Positions 1-9,011 are shown, numbered from the stretch's first letter. The stretch: 64,000 nucleotides of DNA from Streptomyces durocortorensis (GCF_031760065.1 NZ_CP134500.1:4836001-4900000); one strand, 5' to 3'. Numbers and translations: made by a program. The notes: a model not told the origin generated them from the sequence alone.

Positions 1-1142
1 CCGAACGCCGTACGCAGCGTCTCGACGCCGACCGCCGGATCGGCCGCGAGGCGCTGGATCTCCCCGCTCTGCGTGGCCAGCATCTCCGCGTTGCCCCGGA
101 TCAGCTCCTCCGTGGTCGAGCGCAGCACCCGCACCTGCTCGGTCACCCGGCGCTGGTTCTCCAGGGCGGAGGAGAGCATCACGGCGATCCGCAGCGCGGA
201 CAGGGTCGTGGTGGCCGCCCGGTCGACGCCCTTGATCAGCTCGTCGTTGTTGCGCCGTACGACGTCCATCGCCAGGTAGCCCTGCGCGCAGACCGCGATC
301 TGGGTCAGCAGGTCCTGGTGCTTCTGCCGTACGGGGAAGAGGACGTCGGCCCGCAGCGCGTCGGCCCGTACCGGCTCGCCCGCCGCCTCGGCCTCCGCGA
401 CGCGCCGTTCCACGACGCCGTCCAGGGCCTCGGTGAGGACCGCGTACTCCTGGAGCTTGCCCATGGTGTCCCAGAGCCGGGTGCGCTCGGTGTGCAACGC
501 GGCGTTGTCGCGCCGCAGTTCGTCCTGGCCGCTGCGGAGGGAGCCGACGATCCGGTCGAGGGTCCCGCGGGCGGAGGCGTACTTCGCCACGTGGTCGCGC
601 AGCCGGTTCCCGCCGGGCAGCCGGGACAGCAGCCGGCGGGGCCCGCGCCCGGGTGCGTCGCGCGGATCGAGGTCCTCCACCGTGCGGCGCAGCTCCACCA
701 GCGAGGCGCCGACGCGGGCGGGGGCGTCGCCCTCGCCGGAGGCGAGCGAACGCACGGTACGGTCGAGCATCCGGTTGGACTGCTGGGCGGCGCCCCGGAT
801 GTCGCCCTGCCCGAGCGCCGCGATCTCGCCCACCCGGGCGGTGAACTCCGGTGACCGGCTGTCCAGTCCGGTGAGGGAGCCCACGTACTCCTCGGCCCGC
901 CGGACCATCTCCTCGCGCACCGCCTCGTCGACCGGGACGAGCCCGGCGGCCTGCTCGGGCCGGACGGCGGCGACGGGCTCGGGCGGGGTGAGCACGAGCG
1001 GGGTGGTCGGCGGATCGTACGGCAGTCGGGGGTCCGGGGGTCCGGCGTCCTGGGGCATGGCAGGGGCCTCCTGGGCTGAGGGTTCCGGTGCGGGGCCGGA
1101 TCGGTTGACGGGGGCGGGCCCAGGTGCGGGCGGGCGGCTCAT
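1..1142 (-). CDS. telA: Toxic anion resistance protein, TelA family (partial, 3' end outside window)
   Basis: About 380 residues are readable and the C-terminus lies beyond base 1. The N-terminal 45 residues are Pro/Ala-rich and probably disordered. The rest is charged and helix-rich, with stretches such as TERTRLWDTMGKLQEYA and VVRRNNDELIKGVDRA that match the TelA/KlaA family as I remember it. The family is linked to tellurite and other toxic-anion tolerance, but its biochemistry is unclear. I chose ATG at 1142 because it overlaps the stop of the upstream gene (ATGA), which implies translational coupling. An in-frame ATG at 1058 is the alternative. The family call is solid; the physiological role is not. 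Confidence 0.85.
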   Translation of the reverse strand, partial: MSRPPAPGPAPVNRSGPAPEPSAQEAPAMPQDAGPPDPRLPYDPPTTPLVLTPPEPVAAVRPEQAAGLVPVDEAVREEMVRRAEEYVGSLTGLDSRSPEFTARVGEIAALGQGDIRGAAQQSNRMLDRTVRSLASGEGDAPARVGASLVELRRTVEDLDPRDAPGRGPRRLLSRLPGGNRLRDHVAKYASARGTLDRIVGSLRSGQDELRRDNAALHTERTRLWDTMGKLQEYAVLTEALDGVVERRVAEAEAAGEPVRADALRADVLFPVRQKHQDLLTQIAVCAQGYLAMDVVRRNNDELIKGVDRAATTTLSALRIAVMLSSALENQRRVTEQVRVLRSTTEELIRGNAEMLATQSGEIQRLAADPAVGVETLRTAF

Positions 1143-2269
1143 CGGCCGCGGGCCCGGTGGGCCATCCGGCGCAGCACCTCCGCGGTGGGCACGGGCGCCT
1201 GCCGTACGCCGGTCAGCCGCTGGTCGATGTACGCGGTGTGGTCCGCGGTGGCGGCGATGAACTCGGCCGCCGCGCCCTGAGGCCGGAAGCCGTGCCGTAC
1301 CGCGAGCTTCCGCAGTGCCGGGTCGGTGGCCAGCAGCTCGCCGAGCTCCCGCCCCTGGGCGGTCAGCGGGACGAGGGTGTGGTCACTGGAGACCGTGGTG
1401 TCCGGGTAGAGGACGACGAGGTCGCCGACCTCCTGAGGCTGACTGTGCATCAGGAGTGAGGCCACTTGAGACTCGTAGACCAGGGCGAGCGGGTTGCCGA
1501 CCCCGCTGATGAAGTCCCGGAAGGGTGCGTCGCTGCCGGTCTGCTGGGCGCCCTGCACCTGGACGAGCTTGCGCATCAGTGGTGCCGTACGGTCGACGGC
1601 CCGGGCGTCCGCCGCCACCCGGCCGCCGTCGGCGACGTAGGAGGCGGCGGCGAGGTAGAGGGCGCCGGAGTTGGAGGCCACCGGGTCGGTGCTCGTGATG
1701 AACACCGTGCCGCTCAACTCGGCATGTCCGGCAGCCCCCTTGAGCTGCTGCCAGGTCCGGTCGTCCTCGGCCGCCGCCAGATAGGGGCTCATGAGCAGCG
1801 TGCCCCGTGTGGTGAACTTCGAGCCGCCGTCGGCCCGCAGCCGTGCCAGGCCGTTGTCCGCGAGGACCTCGGCCGCGTTGCGGTGGGCGACGACGACGAG
1901 CGGTGAGTAGAACGGCCGCAGCGGGCCGCCCCGGTTCCCGGATCCGCGGAGCAGCTCATCGGCCGGGGCCTTGGAGCCGGGGAAGGCGAAGTCGTACCCC
2001 TTGAGGGGGAGCCGGTCCATGGCCCAGGACCCGGAGGTCTCGGCCCGGACGGTGTATCCCTTGGCCGCGAGGGCCTTCACGGTGTCGGGGTCGGCGAAGA
2101 ACTCGGCCTTCTCCGACCCGATCACTCCTCGCACGGTCGTCGTCGCCGTGCCGCTGTCCCCGTTGTTTCGGCCCGCTGCGACGGCGGCTGCCACGCCGAC
2201 CGTCAACAGGACCGCCAGAACGATTCCCACGATGCGTCTCACCCGCGCAGCGTGCTCGCGGAAACCCAC
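1139..2269 (-). CDS. Membrane-anchored extracellular solute-binding-like protein, partner of TelA
   Basis: 376 residues. A basic N-terminus is followed by one hydrophobic segment (about residues 11-33, ending VAAAVAAG) and a long extracytoplasmic part. The early region (IGSEKAEFFADPDTV, then AKGYTVRAETSGSWAMD) resembles the first lobe of a type II periplasmic-binding fold. LVVVAHRNAAEVLADNG and IFITSTDPVASNSGALYLAA-like segments also fit such a protein. No lipobox is seen, so it is probably held by the uncleaved N-terminal helix. It overlaps telA by 4 bases and the two are surely co-translated. It may sense or bind a ligand outside the membrane for the TelA system; that role is inferred from context only. 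Confidence 0.7.
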   Translation of the reverse strand: MGFREHAARVRRIVGIVLAVLLTVGVAAAVAAGRNNGDSGTATTTVRGVIGSEKAEFFADPDTVKALAAKGYTVRAETSGSWAMDRLPLKGYDFAFPGSKAPADELLRGSGNRGGPLRPFYSPLVVVAHRNAAEVLADNGLARLRADGGSKFTTRGTLLMSPYLAAAEDDRTWQQLKGAAGHAELSGTVFITSTDPVASNSGALYLAAASYVADGGRVAADARAVDRTAPLMRKLVQVQGAQQTGSDAPFRDFISGVGNPLALVYESQVASLLMHSQPQEVGDLVVLYPDTTVSSDHTLVPLTAQGRELGELLATDPALRKLAVRHGFRPQGAAAEFIAATADHTAYIDQRLTGVRQAPVPTAEVLRRMAHRARGR

Positions 2270-2424
2270 ATTCCGGGCTGTGCCGGGTGTACGGCAGATG
2301 AAGGGGGCATCCCAGTACGCAACGGCCGGGATCGGGGGTCACCGCGGCGGCGCCCGGCACGGGCCCTGCGGTGACCGGTGTGGCACCCGGTCCGCGCGCC
2401 TTCGCGGCACGCGGACCGGGGCCG

Positions 2425-2832
2425 TCAGTGGGCGCCGACCAGCTGCCCCGAGGGGGCGGGCCCGGCGGTGGCGGCGAGAGCCGCGGTGTGGGCGTCCATC
2501 CGCTCGGCGGCGAGGATGGCGGCGGTCGTGTCCGCGCGCGACGCGGCCACGACCAGCGCGCGGCCCGCGAGGGCGTGGGCGCGGCGGTGGAGGTCGGCGG
2601 GGGCGGCGTCGGTCAGCCCGGCGTGCCGGGCCGGCGGGGCGCCGCGCAGCCGGGCCACCTGCTCGGCGATGCGGTCGCCCGCCTCGGCGAGCCCCAGCTC
2701 GTCCGTGACCGCGAGGAGCGCGGCGAGATGTCCGGCGAGCTGGATGTCCAGCTCCTCCTCGCGGCTGCGGTGCGGAAAGTCCGCGCCGTCGGTCGGCGTG
2801 TGGACCGAAGGGCTGCGGATCGGCTCGTACAT
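2425..2832 (-). CDS. Conserved hypothetical protein, small and helical
   Basis: 135 residues, Ala/Leu/His-rich and predicted all-helical, with no membrane segment or recognised motif. The start is supported by GGGAGG about 8 bases upstream of the ATG. Codon use is typical of the genome. It follows the aminotransferase gene on the same strand with an 83-base gap, so it may be co-transcribed or use its own promoter. A Fur-like inverted repeat lies about 40 bases upstream (see 2871-2885). I do not recognise the family and propose no function. Confidence 0.65.
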   Translation of the reverse strand: MYEPIRSPSVHTPTDGADFPHRSREEELDIQLAGHLAALLAVTDELGLAEAGDRIAEQVARLRGAPPARHAGLTDAAPADLHRRAHALAGRALVVAASRADTTAAILAAERMDAHTAALAATAGPAPSGQLVGAH

Positions 2833-2870
2833 GAGATGGCCTCCCGGTGGTGCGTAGGGACCATCCTACC

Positions 2871-2885
2871 TTGGAATGAGTCTAA
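2871..2885. promoter_or_regulatory. Possible Fur-family operator (TTGGA-N5-TCTAA)
   Basis: An imperfect 15-base inverted repeat, TTGGAATGAGTCTAA, in an unusually AT-rich stretch for this genome. It lies just upstream of the small helical gene starting at 2832. The TTRGA-N5-TCYAA arrangement loosely recalls actinobacterial FurA-type boxes. This is a motif resemblance only. Confidence 0.3.
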
Positions 2886-2915
2886 AGTTGTGTGCGGTCC
2901 GGGAGAGTGATCGCG

Positions 2916-4127
2916 CTACGGCTGTCCGTAACCGTCCAGGAAGGTGCCGATCCTGGTCACGGCGTCGGTCAGGTCCTCGGCCGTCGGCAGCGTGACGATC
3001 CGGAAGTGATCGGGCTCGGGCCAGTTGAAGCCGGTGCCCTGTACGACCATGATCTTCTCGGCCCGCAGCAGGTCCAGGACCATCTGCCGGTCGTCCTTGA
3101 TCTTGTAGACCCTGGGGTCGAGCCGGGGGAAGAGGTACAGCGCCCCCTTCGGCTTCACGCAGGTCACGCCGGGGATCGAGGTCAGCAGGTCGTACGCCAC
3201 GTCCCGCTGCTCCAGGATCCGGCCGCCCGGCAGCACCAGGTCCTCGATGGACTGGCGCCCGCCGAGAGCGGTGGCCACGGCGTGCTGCGAGGGCATGTTG
3301 GCGCAGAGCCGCATGTTGGCGAGGATCGTCAGCCCCTCGATGTACGAGGTGGCGTGCGCCTTCGGGCCGCAGACGGCCAGCCACCCGGAGCGGTAGCCCG
3401 CCACCCGGTAGTTCTTCGAAAGACCGTTGAAGGTCAGCACCATCAGGTCCGGGGCCAGCGTCGCCGTCGGGGTGTGCGTCGCGCCGTCGTAGAGGATGCG
3501 GTCGTAGATCTCGTCGGAGCACACGATGAGGTTGTGCCGCCGGGCGATCTCGGTGAGACCGCGCAGCATCTCGTCGTCGTACACCGCGCCGGTGGGGTTG
3601 TTCGGGTTGATGATCACCAGGGCCTTGGTGCGGTCGGTGATCTTCCGCTCGATGTCGGCCAGGTCCGGCATCCAGTCGGCCTGCTCGTCGCACCGGTAGT
3701 GCACGGCCGTCCCGCCCGCCAGGGAGACCGAGGCGGTCCACAGGGGATAGTCGGGGGCCGGTACGAGCACCTCGTCGCCGTCGTCGAGCAGCGCCTGCAT
3801 CGACATCTGAATCAGCTCGGAGACGCCGTTGCCGAGGTAGATGTCCTCGACATCGAGGTCGATGCCCTTGGTCTGGTAGTGCTGCATCACCGCGCGGCGC
3901 GCGGACAGCAGGCCCTTCGCGTCGCCGTAGCCGTGCGCGCCCGCGAGGTTGCGCAGGATGTCTTCCAGGATCTCCGGCGGGCACTCGAACCCGAACGCGG
4001 CGGGGTTGCCCGTGTTGAGCTTGAGGATGCGGTGACCGGCCGCTTCCAGCCGCATCGCCTCCTCCAGCACGGGGCCCCGGATCTCATAACAGACATTGGC
4101 GAGCTTCGTGGACTGGATGACCTGCAT
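2916..4127 (-). CDS. PLP-dependent class I/II aminotransferase (AlaA/AspC type)
   Basis: 403 residues, full length for fold-type I aminotransferases. Visible marks are the N-terminal substrate segment (LNTGNPAAFGF), the glycine-rich cofactor region (YLGNGVSELIQMSM), the NPNNPTGA loop, the DEIYD aspartate/tyrosine pair, and the Schiff-base lysine in FNGLSKNYRVAGYRSGW. The C-terminal arginine that binds the substrate carboxylate is in DHFRIVTLP. The sequence resembles the alanine aminotransferases of actinobacteria that convert pyruvate plus glutamate to alanine plus 2-oxoglutarate, but substrate cannot be fixed from sequence alone. It is probably cytosolic and monocistronic. Confidence 0.92.
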   Translation of the reverse strand: MQVIQSTKLANVCYEIRGPVLEEAMRLEAAGHRILKLNTGNPAAFGFECPPEILEDILRNLAGAHGYGDAKGLLSARRAVMQHYQTKGIDLDVEDIYLGNGVSELIQMSMQALLDDGDEVLVPAPDYPLWTASVSLAGGTAVHYRCDEQADWMPDLADIERKITDRTKALVIINPNNPTGAVYDDEMLRGLTEIARRHNLIVCSDEIYDRILYDGATHTPTATLAPDLMVLTFNGLSKNYRVAGYRSGWLAVCGPKAHATSYIEGLTILANMRLCANMPSQHAVATALGGRQSIEDLVLPGGRILEQRDVAYDLLTSIPGVTCVKPKGALYLFPRLDPRVYKIKDDRQMVLDLLRAEKIMVVQGTGFNWPEPDHFRIVTLPTAEDLTDAVTRIGTFLDGYGQP

Positions 4128-4376
4128 GTCCGCGAGCTTACGGCCGCGTTTCGCGCGGTGCGCGGGGATTGCTCCGGCTGTACGTCCTCCGGGGCGCCGC
4201 GCGGCCCCGGTCCGTCTTCCATCGCTATGCCCGCCACCGCTCCGGGCCGTGGGATCGCCCGGTCGCGGCGGGGTCGCGGCTTGGAATGGGGCGTGGGCGG
4301 CCGGGGCGGGTGAGATGCGCCACGCGGGTCCGGCGGCCCCGGGGCGGGCGGGCCCCGGCCGGGCGGCCGGAGGGGG

Positions 4377-5198
4377 TCACTCCGGCAGCCGGGTCCCCTC
4401 CGGGAGCCGTACGCCGAAGTCGTCCGCCAGGACGCGCAGCGCCTCGGCCCCGTCCTTCAGCTGCCGCTCCCCGACCGTGCCGTCGTCGGCCGTCTCCACC
4501 AGGGCGAGCCCCGACAGCGCCAGGTGCGAGCCGGGCCGGGTGCGGTTCGCGTACACCGCCTGGCGGAACGGTGAGCGCGGGTGCGTCGCGATGTGCCAGT
4601 TGATCACCTCGTAGTCCGGCGCCTCGAACGGCTCCAGGGTGAACGCGTACTGCGCCTCCCAGAAGCCGTCCTTCTCCGCCTGGAGCTCCCACATGGGCAG
4701 CGGGCCGTCGTGCGGGGCGTGGACCAGCCGGTGGTGGCGCGGGGCGACGGACAGCTCGGCGCCCTCCACCAGCTCGATCGGCTCCAGCAGGGCCCCGACC
4801 ACGCCGAAGCCGACGTCCGCCAGATACGGCCGCGGCGCACCGGGCACGTCCACCCGCATCAGCATGTGGGTGCGGGGCCGGATGTCGCCCGGCGCGGCGC
4901 CCAGCAGCACCCGGGCGGTCAGCGGCGTCACGCCGAAGCCGATCCGCTTCAGTACGGCGGAGAAGAGGGTGTTGTGCTCGTAGCAGTACCCGCCGCGCTC
5001 GCTGCGGACCAGCTTCGCCTCCAGGTCGTCGAGCGCCAGCGAGGGCGCTGAGCCGAGCACGGGCTCCAGGTTCTCGAACGGGATGCCCAGCAGATGGGCG
5101 TGGTGCAGGGACCGCAGTACTTCCGGAGTGGGACGGAGATCCCCGGGCTCACCGGTCCAGCCGATGCGGGCGAGGTAGGCGTCGAGGTCGAGTGTCAT
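4377..5198 (-). CDS. nat: Arylamine N-acetyltransferase
   Basis: 273 residues from the ATG at 5198 (MTLDLDAYLARIGW). An open frame extends 18 codons further up, but its sequence is not family-like. The NAT catalytic triad is visible in order: Cys in RGGYCYEHN, His in RTHMLMRVDV and Asp in YLADVGFG. The N-terminal LHHAHLLGIPFENL motif is also diagnostic. NATs transfer acetyl from acetyl-CoA to arylamines or hydrazines. Relatives in actinobacteria also act as amide synthases in ansamycin pathways, but no such cluster is nearby, so a xenobiotic or general role is more likely. Confidence 0.93.
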   Translation of the reverse strand: MTLDLDAYLARIGWTGEPGDLRPTPEVLRSLHHAHLLGIPFENLEPVLGSAPSLALDDLEAKLVRSERGGYCYEHNTLFSAVLKRIGFGVTPLTARVLLGAAPGDIRPRTHMLMRVDVPGAPRPYLADVGFGVVGALLEPIELVEGAELSVAPRHHRLVHAPHDGPLPMWELQAEKDGFWEAQYAFTLEPFEAPDYEVINWHIATHPRSPFRQAVYANRTRPGSHLALSGLALVETADDGTVGERQLKDGAEALRVLADDFGVRLPEGTRLPE

Positions 5199-5452
5199 GG
5201 GTCGACCGTACGCAGCCGGGGCGGTGTGGCACCTCGGCCTGCGGACCGACACACGCCCGGCCGCGGGGACCGGGACCTCGGGCCGAGAGGCTGGGCCAGG
5301 ACGTTGGGCCGGGATGCTGGGCCGGCCCCGGGCGCCGGGAGCCCCGGCGGTTCCGTCGCCCGGCGGGCGGCGTTCCGGGGCCTGTCGCGCGGCGGGCTCA
5401 GATCTTGCTCAACTCCGGTGCGGACCGGACCCGCCCGGGGAACGGTGGTTCC

Positions 5453-5782
5453 ATGAGCCTGTTCCGCAAGCCCCAGCCCCTCGCCGTACACGTCCTCCGC
5501 GACGCCCCCGATGTCGTCACCGCGCTCCGCCGTGCGCTGGAGACCGCGACGGAGGCCGAGCGGCCCGGCCTGGAACGCGCCCTCGCCCTGGCCGAGGACG
5601 CGGCCGAGCGTCCGGACGAGGAGCTGCGCGGCCGCTGGGTGCGACGGCGGCTGACCGAGGCCGGGCACGAGGGGCCTGCCGACTCCGTCGAGGCCATCAA
5701 GATCCTGCGCCGGGCCGAACCGGGGCTGACCCTGCTCCAGGCCGTGACGTACGCGAAGGAGGCCGCGGCGGCGAAGGCCTGA
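5453..5782 (+). CDS. Small hypothetical protein with an L7/L12-C-terminal-like tail
   Basis: 109 residues starting MSLFRKPQP. The open frame continues upstream, but that part is atypical in composition. The middle is helical and charged. The tail (DSVEAIKILRRAEPGLTLLQAVTYAKE) resembles the helix-loop-helix of the ribosomal L7/L12 C-terminal domain, in which an IK-x-VR segment precedes GLxLxEA. This is a fold-level resemblance, not an assignment. It has no signal or membrane segment and stands alone, convergent with the downstream oxidoreductase gene. Confidence 0.6.
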   Translation: MSLFRKPQPLAVHVLRDAPDVVTALRRALETATEAERPGLERALALAEDAAERPDEELRGRWVRRRLTEAGHEGPADSVEAIKILRRAEPGLTLLQAVTYAKEAAAAKA

Positions 5783-5793
5783 CCCGGCGGCCG

Positions 5794-6612
5794 TCAGACC
5801 CCGTTCACCGCGCCGGCCGCCGCGATCAGCAACGCCGTGTCCACGCCCTGCTCCCGGGCCGTACGCAGCAGCGCCGCGTCGCCCGCCGCCACCACGGCCG
5901 GGCTGGTCGCGTCCTCGGGCGGCACGTCCTCGCCGAACAGCGCGGTGTGCGGGGCCATCGCCGTGAGCCAGCCCGCCAGCAGCGCGCCGAACTCCTTCCG
6001 GTCGATCCCCGCGTTCTCCACCAGCGCGAACGCGTGCCGGGCCCCGGCGAACATCGCGGTCATCGCGCTGAGCAGGGCCACGTCGTGCAGTGCGGCGGCC
6101 CCGGGTTCGCCGCCGACGAACCGGGCGTCCGTCGGTACGGTCAGCGTCTCGCGATGGGCGTCGAAGACCTCCTGCGAACCGCTGTAGAAGACATAGGCGC
6201 CGGACTCCGGCACGCCGACCATCGGGGGCACGGCCATGATCCCGCCGTCCAGGAAGCGTGCGCCGCGCCCCTCGGCCCAGGTCGCACGGGCGCGCGACTC
6301 GCCCGGGGTGGAGGTGGTGAGGTCGACCAGGTCCTTGCCCGTGAGGTCCGCGTCGGCCAGCGCCTCACGGACCGAGGCGTCGTCCATGAGGCAGGCGACG
6401 ACGAGCGGGCTCGCGGCCACCGCCTCGGCCGCCGTGGCGGCCACCCGCGCGCCCGCGGCGGCGAGTTCGGCGGTCCGGCCGGGGCTGCGGTTCCAGACGG
6501 TCAGGGGGTGGCCGGCGGCGAGCCAGGTACGGGCGAACGCGGCGCCCATCGAGCCGAGGCCGAGCAGCGTGAGAGGGGCGGGAGAGGTGGAAGCAGTGGT
6601 GTTGTCAGGCAT
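5794..6612 (-). CDS. NADPH-dependent imine-reductase-like / beta-hydroxyacid dehydrogenase family oxidoreductase
   Basis: 272 residues from ATG 6612. The N-terminal Rossmann motif LGLGSMGAAFARTWLAAGH is followed by VWNRSPGRTAEL, where the Arg after WN favours NADPH. The segment FLDGGIMAVPPMVG is characteristic of the imine reductase branch rather than 3-hydroxyisobutyrate dehydrogenases, which carry a Ser-Gly-Gly substrate motif and a catalytic lysine. The C-terminal helical dimerisation region follows (ALLSAMTAMFAGARHAFALVENAG). IREDs reduce cyclic imines or couple ketones with amines; the natural substrate is usually unknown. The gene is divergent from an HxlR regulator 98 bases away, which probably controls it. 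Confidence 0.82.
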   Translation of the reverse strand: MPDNTTASTSPAPLTLLGLGSMGAAFARTWLAAGHPLTVWNRSPGRTAELAAAGARVAATAAEAVAASPLVVACLMDDASVREALADADLTGKDLVDLTTSTPGESRARATWAEGRGARFLDGGIMAVPPMVGVPESGAYVFYSGSQEVFDAHRETLTVPTDARFVGGEPGAAALHDVALLSAMTAMFAGARHAFALVENAGIDRKEFGALLAGWLTAMAPHTALFGEDVPPEDATSPAVVAAGDAALLRTAREQGVDTALLIAAAGAVNGV

Positions 6613-6710
6613 GCCGACTAGGCTGGCCGAAGGCGCCGGGGGCAACAAGTACGCACTTCCGAGTGGGTGGTTACCTCGCGGTGAGCGACCAGGTGGCGGA
6701 GGGGTGGAGG

Positions 6711-7124
6711 ATGCGGATCGTACGGAGGCCGGGGGCTTTCGTCTGCGGGATCGACGCGGCGATGGACGTGATCGGCGGCAAGTGGAAGGTGCTCATCCTG
6801 TGGGCGCTGAACGAGAAGACGTGCCGCTTCGGCGAGTTGCGCCGGGCCGTGCCCGGGGTGACCGAGAAGGTGCTCAGCTCCCAGCTCAGGGAGCTGGAGG
6901 ACGACGGCATCGTGCACCGAGAGGTGTTCGCGGAAGTGCCCCCGCGCGTGGAGTATTCGCTCACGCCGCTGGGCTTCTCGCTGAACGCGGCGCTGGAACC
7001 GCTGGGTGAGTGGGGGCGCGACCACATCCACCGCGGAGGGGGCGAGGGCACGGACACGGCCGCAGCCGCAGCAACGGTCACGGCCACAGCGGCAGCCACG
7101 GTCACGGCCGCTGCCTCGGCCTAG
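6711..7124 (+). CDS. HxlR-family winged-helix transcriptional regulator
   Basis: 137 residues. The HxlR core is clear: an N-terminal cysteine (FVCGIDAAMDVIGGKWKVLILW), recognition region RFGELRRAVPGVTEKVLSSQLRELEDDGIV and wing RVEYSLTPLG. HxlR proteins are often redox- or electrophile-responsive through that cysteine. The ATG at 6711 is preceded by GGAGGGG at good spacing; GTG codons at 6663 and 6681 are in-frame alternatives. The last 25 residues are a low-complexity Ala/Thr/Val tail encoded by simple repeats, probably disordered. Divergence from the imine-reductase-like gene suggests that gene is its target. Confidence 0.9.
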   Translation: MRIVRRPGAFVCGIDAAMDVIGGKWKVLILWALNEKTCRFGELRRAVPGVTEKVLSSQLRELEDDGIVHREVFAEVPPRVEYSLTPLGFSLNAALEPLGEWGRDHIHRGGGEGTDTAAAAATVTATAAATVTAAASA

Positions 7125-7232
7125 GCTTCGGCCGGAATCGCCCCCTTGTGATGCCCCGACATCTGCGCCAGCATGCGCATGTCAAAAGCCGGAAGATCTC
7201 CGGCCCTTGGCATCACTGGAGGGGACCCCCAC

Positions 7233-8099
7233 ATGAACAAGCCTCTCGTCGGTGCGTTTCTCGCTGCCCTGCTCCTGGGGGCGGGTGTCGCGCCCGCCGT
7301 CGCGGCCGAACCCGCACCGCGGACACAGGTCCGGGAAGACGCGCCCCAGGCAGGCCCCGGCCCGAAGGCCGTGACCTTCGCCGGGACCGTCGCGCTCAGC
7401 AACTGTTCCGGCTCCGTGGTCCGTTCGCCGGACTCCGCCCCCACGGACCCCGCCCTCGTGCTCTCCAACGGGCACTGCATGGAGTCCGGCTTCCCGGGCC
7501 CCGGCGAGGTCGTCGTCGACCAGCCGTCCTCCCGGACGTTCACCCTGCTCAACGCCTCGGGCAGAGGTGTCGGCACTCTGAAGGCGAGCAAGATCGCGTA
7601 CGGCACCATGACCGACACCGATCTCTCGCTCTACGAACTCACCAGCACCTACCGGCAGATCGCGGATCGCTACGGCATCCGGGCGCTGGAGCTGGAGACC
7701 GCCCACCCGGTGGCGGGCACCGCCATCACGGTCGCCTCCGGCTACTGGAAGCGCACCTACAGCTGCGACATCGACGGCTTCGTCCACCGGCTCAAGGAGG
7801 GCCGGTGGACCTGGAAGGACTCGGTCCGCTACACCCCGGAGTGCCGGACGATCGGCGGTACGTCCGGCTCGCCGGTGATAGACGACGCCACCGGCAAGGT
7901 GGTCGCCGTCAACAACACCGGTAACGAGAGCGGCCGGGAGTGCACGGTCAACAACCCGTGCGAGGTCGACGAGCACGGCGAGGTGACCGTCCGCGAGGGC
8001 ATCAACTACGCGCAGCAGACGTACAACATGGTCCCGTGCATCGGCACCGGCAACAAGATCGACCTGGACCGCGCGGGCTGTGCGCTGCCCAAGCCGTAG
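7233..8099 (+). CDS. Secreted trypsin-like serine protease (S1 family)
   Basis: 288 residues. ATG 7233 has a GGAGGGG site at about 9 bases. A Sec signal peptide covers roughly residues 1-24 (LVGAFLAALLLGAGVAPAVAAEP). The catalytic triad is readable: His in VLSNGHCMESG, Asp in MTDTDLSLYEL and Ser in IGGTSGSPVID. Paired cysteines fit an extracellular enzyme. Total length and absence of a long pro-region differ from the classic streptogrisins. The stop codon lies within a GCCGTA hexamer repeat (8093-8116). It is probably monocistronic and convergent with the tetR gene. Confidence 0.9.
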   Translation: MNKPLVGAFLAALLLGAGVAPAVAAEPAPRTQVREDAPQAGPGPKAVTFAGTVALSNCSGSVVRSPDSAPTDPALVLSNGHCMESGFPGPGEVVVDQPSSRTFTLLNASGRGVGTLKASKIAYGTMTDTDLSLYELTSTYRQIADRYGIRALELETAHPVAGTAITVASGYWKRTYSCDIDGFVHRLKEGRWTWKDSVRYTPECRTIGGTSGSPVIDDATGKVVAVNNTGNESGRECTVNNPCEVDEHGEVTVREGINYAQQTYNMVPCIGTGNKIDLDRAGCALPKP

Positions 8100-8116
8100 C
8101 CGTAGCCGTAGCCGTA
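8093..8116. repeat. GCCGTA hexamer repeat, four units
   Basis: Four perfect GCCGTA units that include the stop codon of the serine protease gene and run into its 3' flank. Slippage here would shift the C-terminus of the protease by a few residues. Confidence 0.7.
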
Positions 8117-8170
8117 GTCCTGGTCGTACGTGCGTGATCCCGGGCGCGCGCCGGGCGGGCCCGGCCACCC

Positions 8171-9001
8171 TCAGGGTCGCCGGGCGCGCGCCGCCTCGAT
8201 CCCGTCCAGCAGCACCCCGAGCCCCGCCCGGAACGTCTCCCGAGCCTCCCGCTCCGGATACGGCACCGCCTCCGCGCCCTCCTCCAGGCCCGGGTCCGGA
8301 TACGGCTCCACCGCCCCCTCCGCCTCCAGGCGGCTCACGGCGGGAAAGCGCTCCGCGAAGTCGGGGACCAGCTCCGTCAGCGCCGCCGAGCGCGCCGCCC
8401 ACCACTCCGCGTCGGAGCTCCCGGTCGCCGCCGCGGCCAGCCGGGCATCGGCCACCGTCTGCGCCGAGCCCCGGACGAACGGGAACAGGGTCCCCACCAG
8501 CCGCCGTACCGCCCCGGCCGTCAGCCCCGTCGCCCGCAACAGGGTGATCAGCGTGTCCAGGCCCGCGTACTCGTGCGGCCCCAGCACCGGCCGCGCCTGC
8601 GAGACCTGGAGCACCCAGGGATGGCGGACGTAGAACTCCAGGAGGTCTCCCGCCCAGACGGTCAGCCCCGCCCGCCAGCCGTCGTCCGACTCCTCCGGCT
8701 CCGGGTAGTGGGACGGGAGTTCGGCGTGCACCGAGTCGTACATCAGGTCCACCAGCTCGCTCTTGCCGGGGACGTACGTGTAGAGCGCCATCGCCGTGCG
8801 CCCGAGGCGGTCGCCGACCGCGCGCATCGACAGGGCCCCCATCCCCTCCTCGTCCGCGAGCGCGACGGCGGCCGCCACGATCGCGTCCACGCTCAGCCTC
8901 GGCTTCGGCCCCGGGCCGCCGCGCGTCGGCCGCGGGGCGTCCGCGCGCCACAGGAGGGAGAGGGAACTGCGGGGGTCGCCCTGCCCCGCGAAGACCACCA
9001 C
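8171..9001 (-). CDS. TetR/AcrR-family transcriptional regulator
   Basis: 276 residues from GTG 9001, which has AAGGAG six bases upstream. An ATG at 9046 is in frame but coincides with an operator-like palindrome, so I prefer the GTG. The HTH is in the segment LSVDAIVAAAVALADEEGMGALSMRAVGDRLGR, followed by TAMALYTYVPGKSELVDLM; the C-terminal domain is of the TetR_C tetracycline-repressor-like type. About 40 residues precede the HTH, longer than in minimal TetR proteins. Two TTACGTCGTRA boxes upstream imply negative autoregulation. No exporter or enzyme is directly attached, so the inducer and any further targets are unknown. Confidence 0.88.
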   Translation of the reverse strand: MVVFAGQGDPRSSLSLLWRADAPRPTRGGPGPKPRLSVDAIVAAAVALADEEGMGALSMRAVGDRLGRTAMALYTYVPGKSELVDLMYDSVHAELPSHYPEPEESDDGWRAGLTVWAGDLLEFYVRHPWVLQVSQARPVLGPHEYAGLDTLITLLRATGLTAGAVRRLVGTLFPFVRGSAQTVADARLAAAATGSSDAEWWAARSAALTELVPDFAERFPAVSRLEAEGAVEPYPDPGLEEGAEAVPYPEREARETFRAGLGVLLDGIEAARARRP

Positions 9002-9011
9002 GTGCGACTCC

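Noticed and set aside
7036..7124. Simple-sequence DNA at the end of the HxlR gene considered as a separate repeat element.
   Set aside because: It is in frame and simply codes for an Ala/Thr/Val-rich tail; no unit longer than a few bases is conserved.
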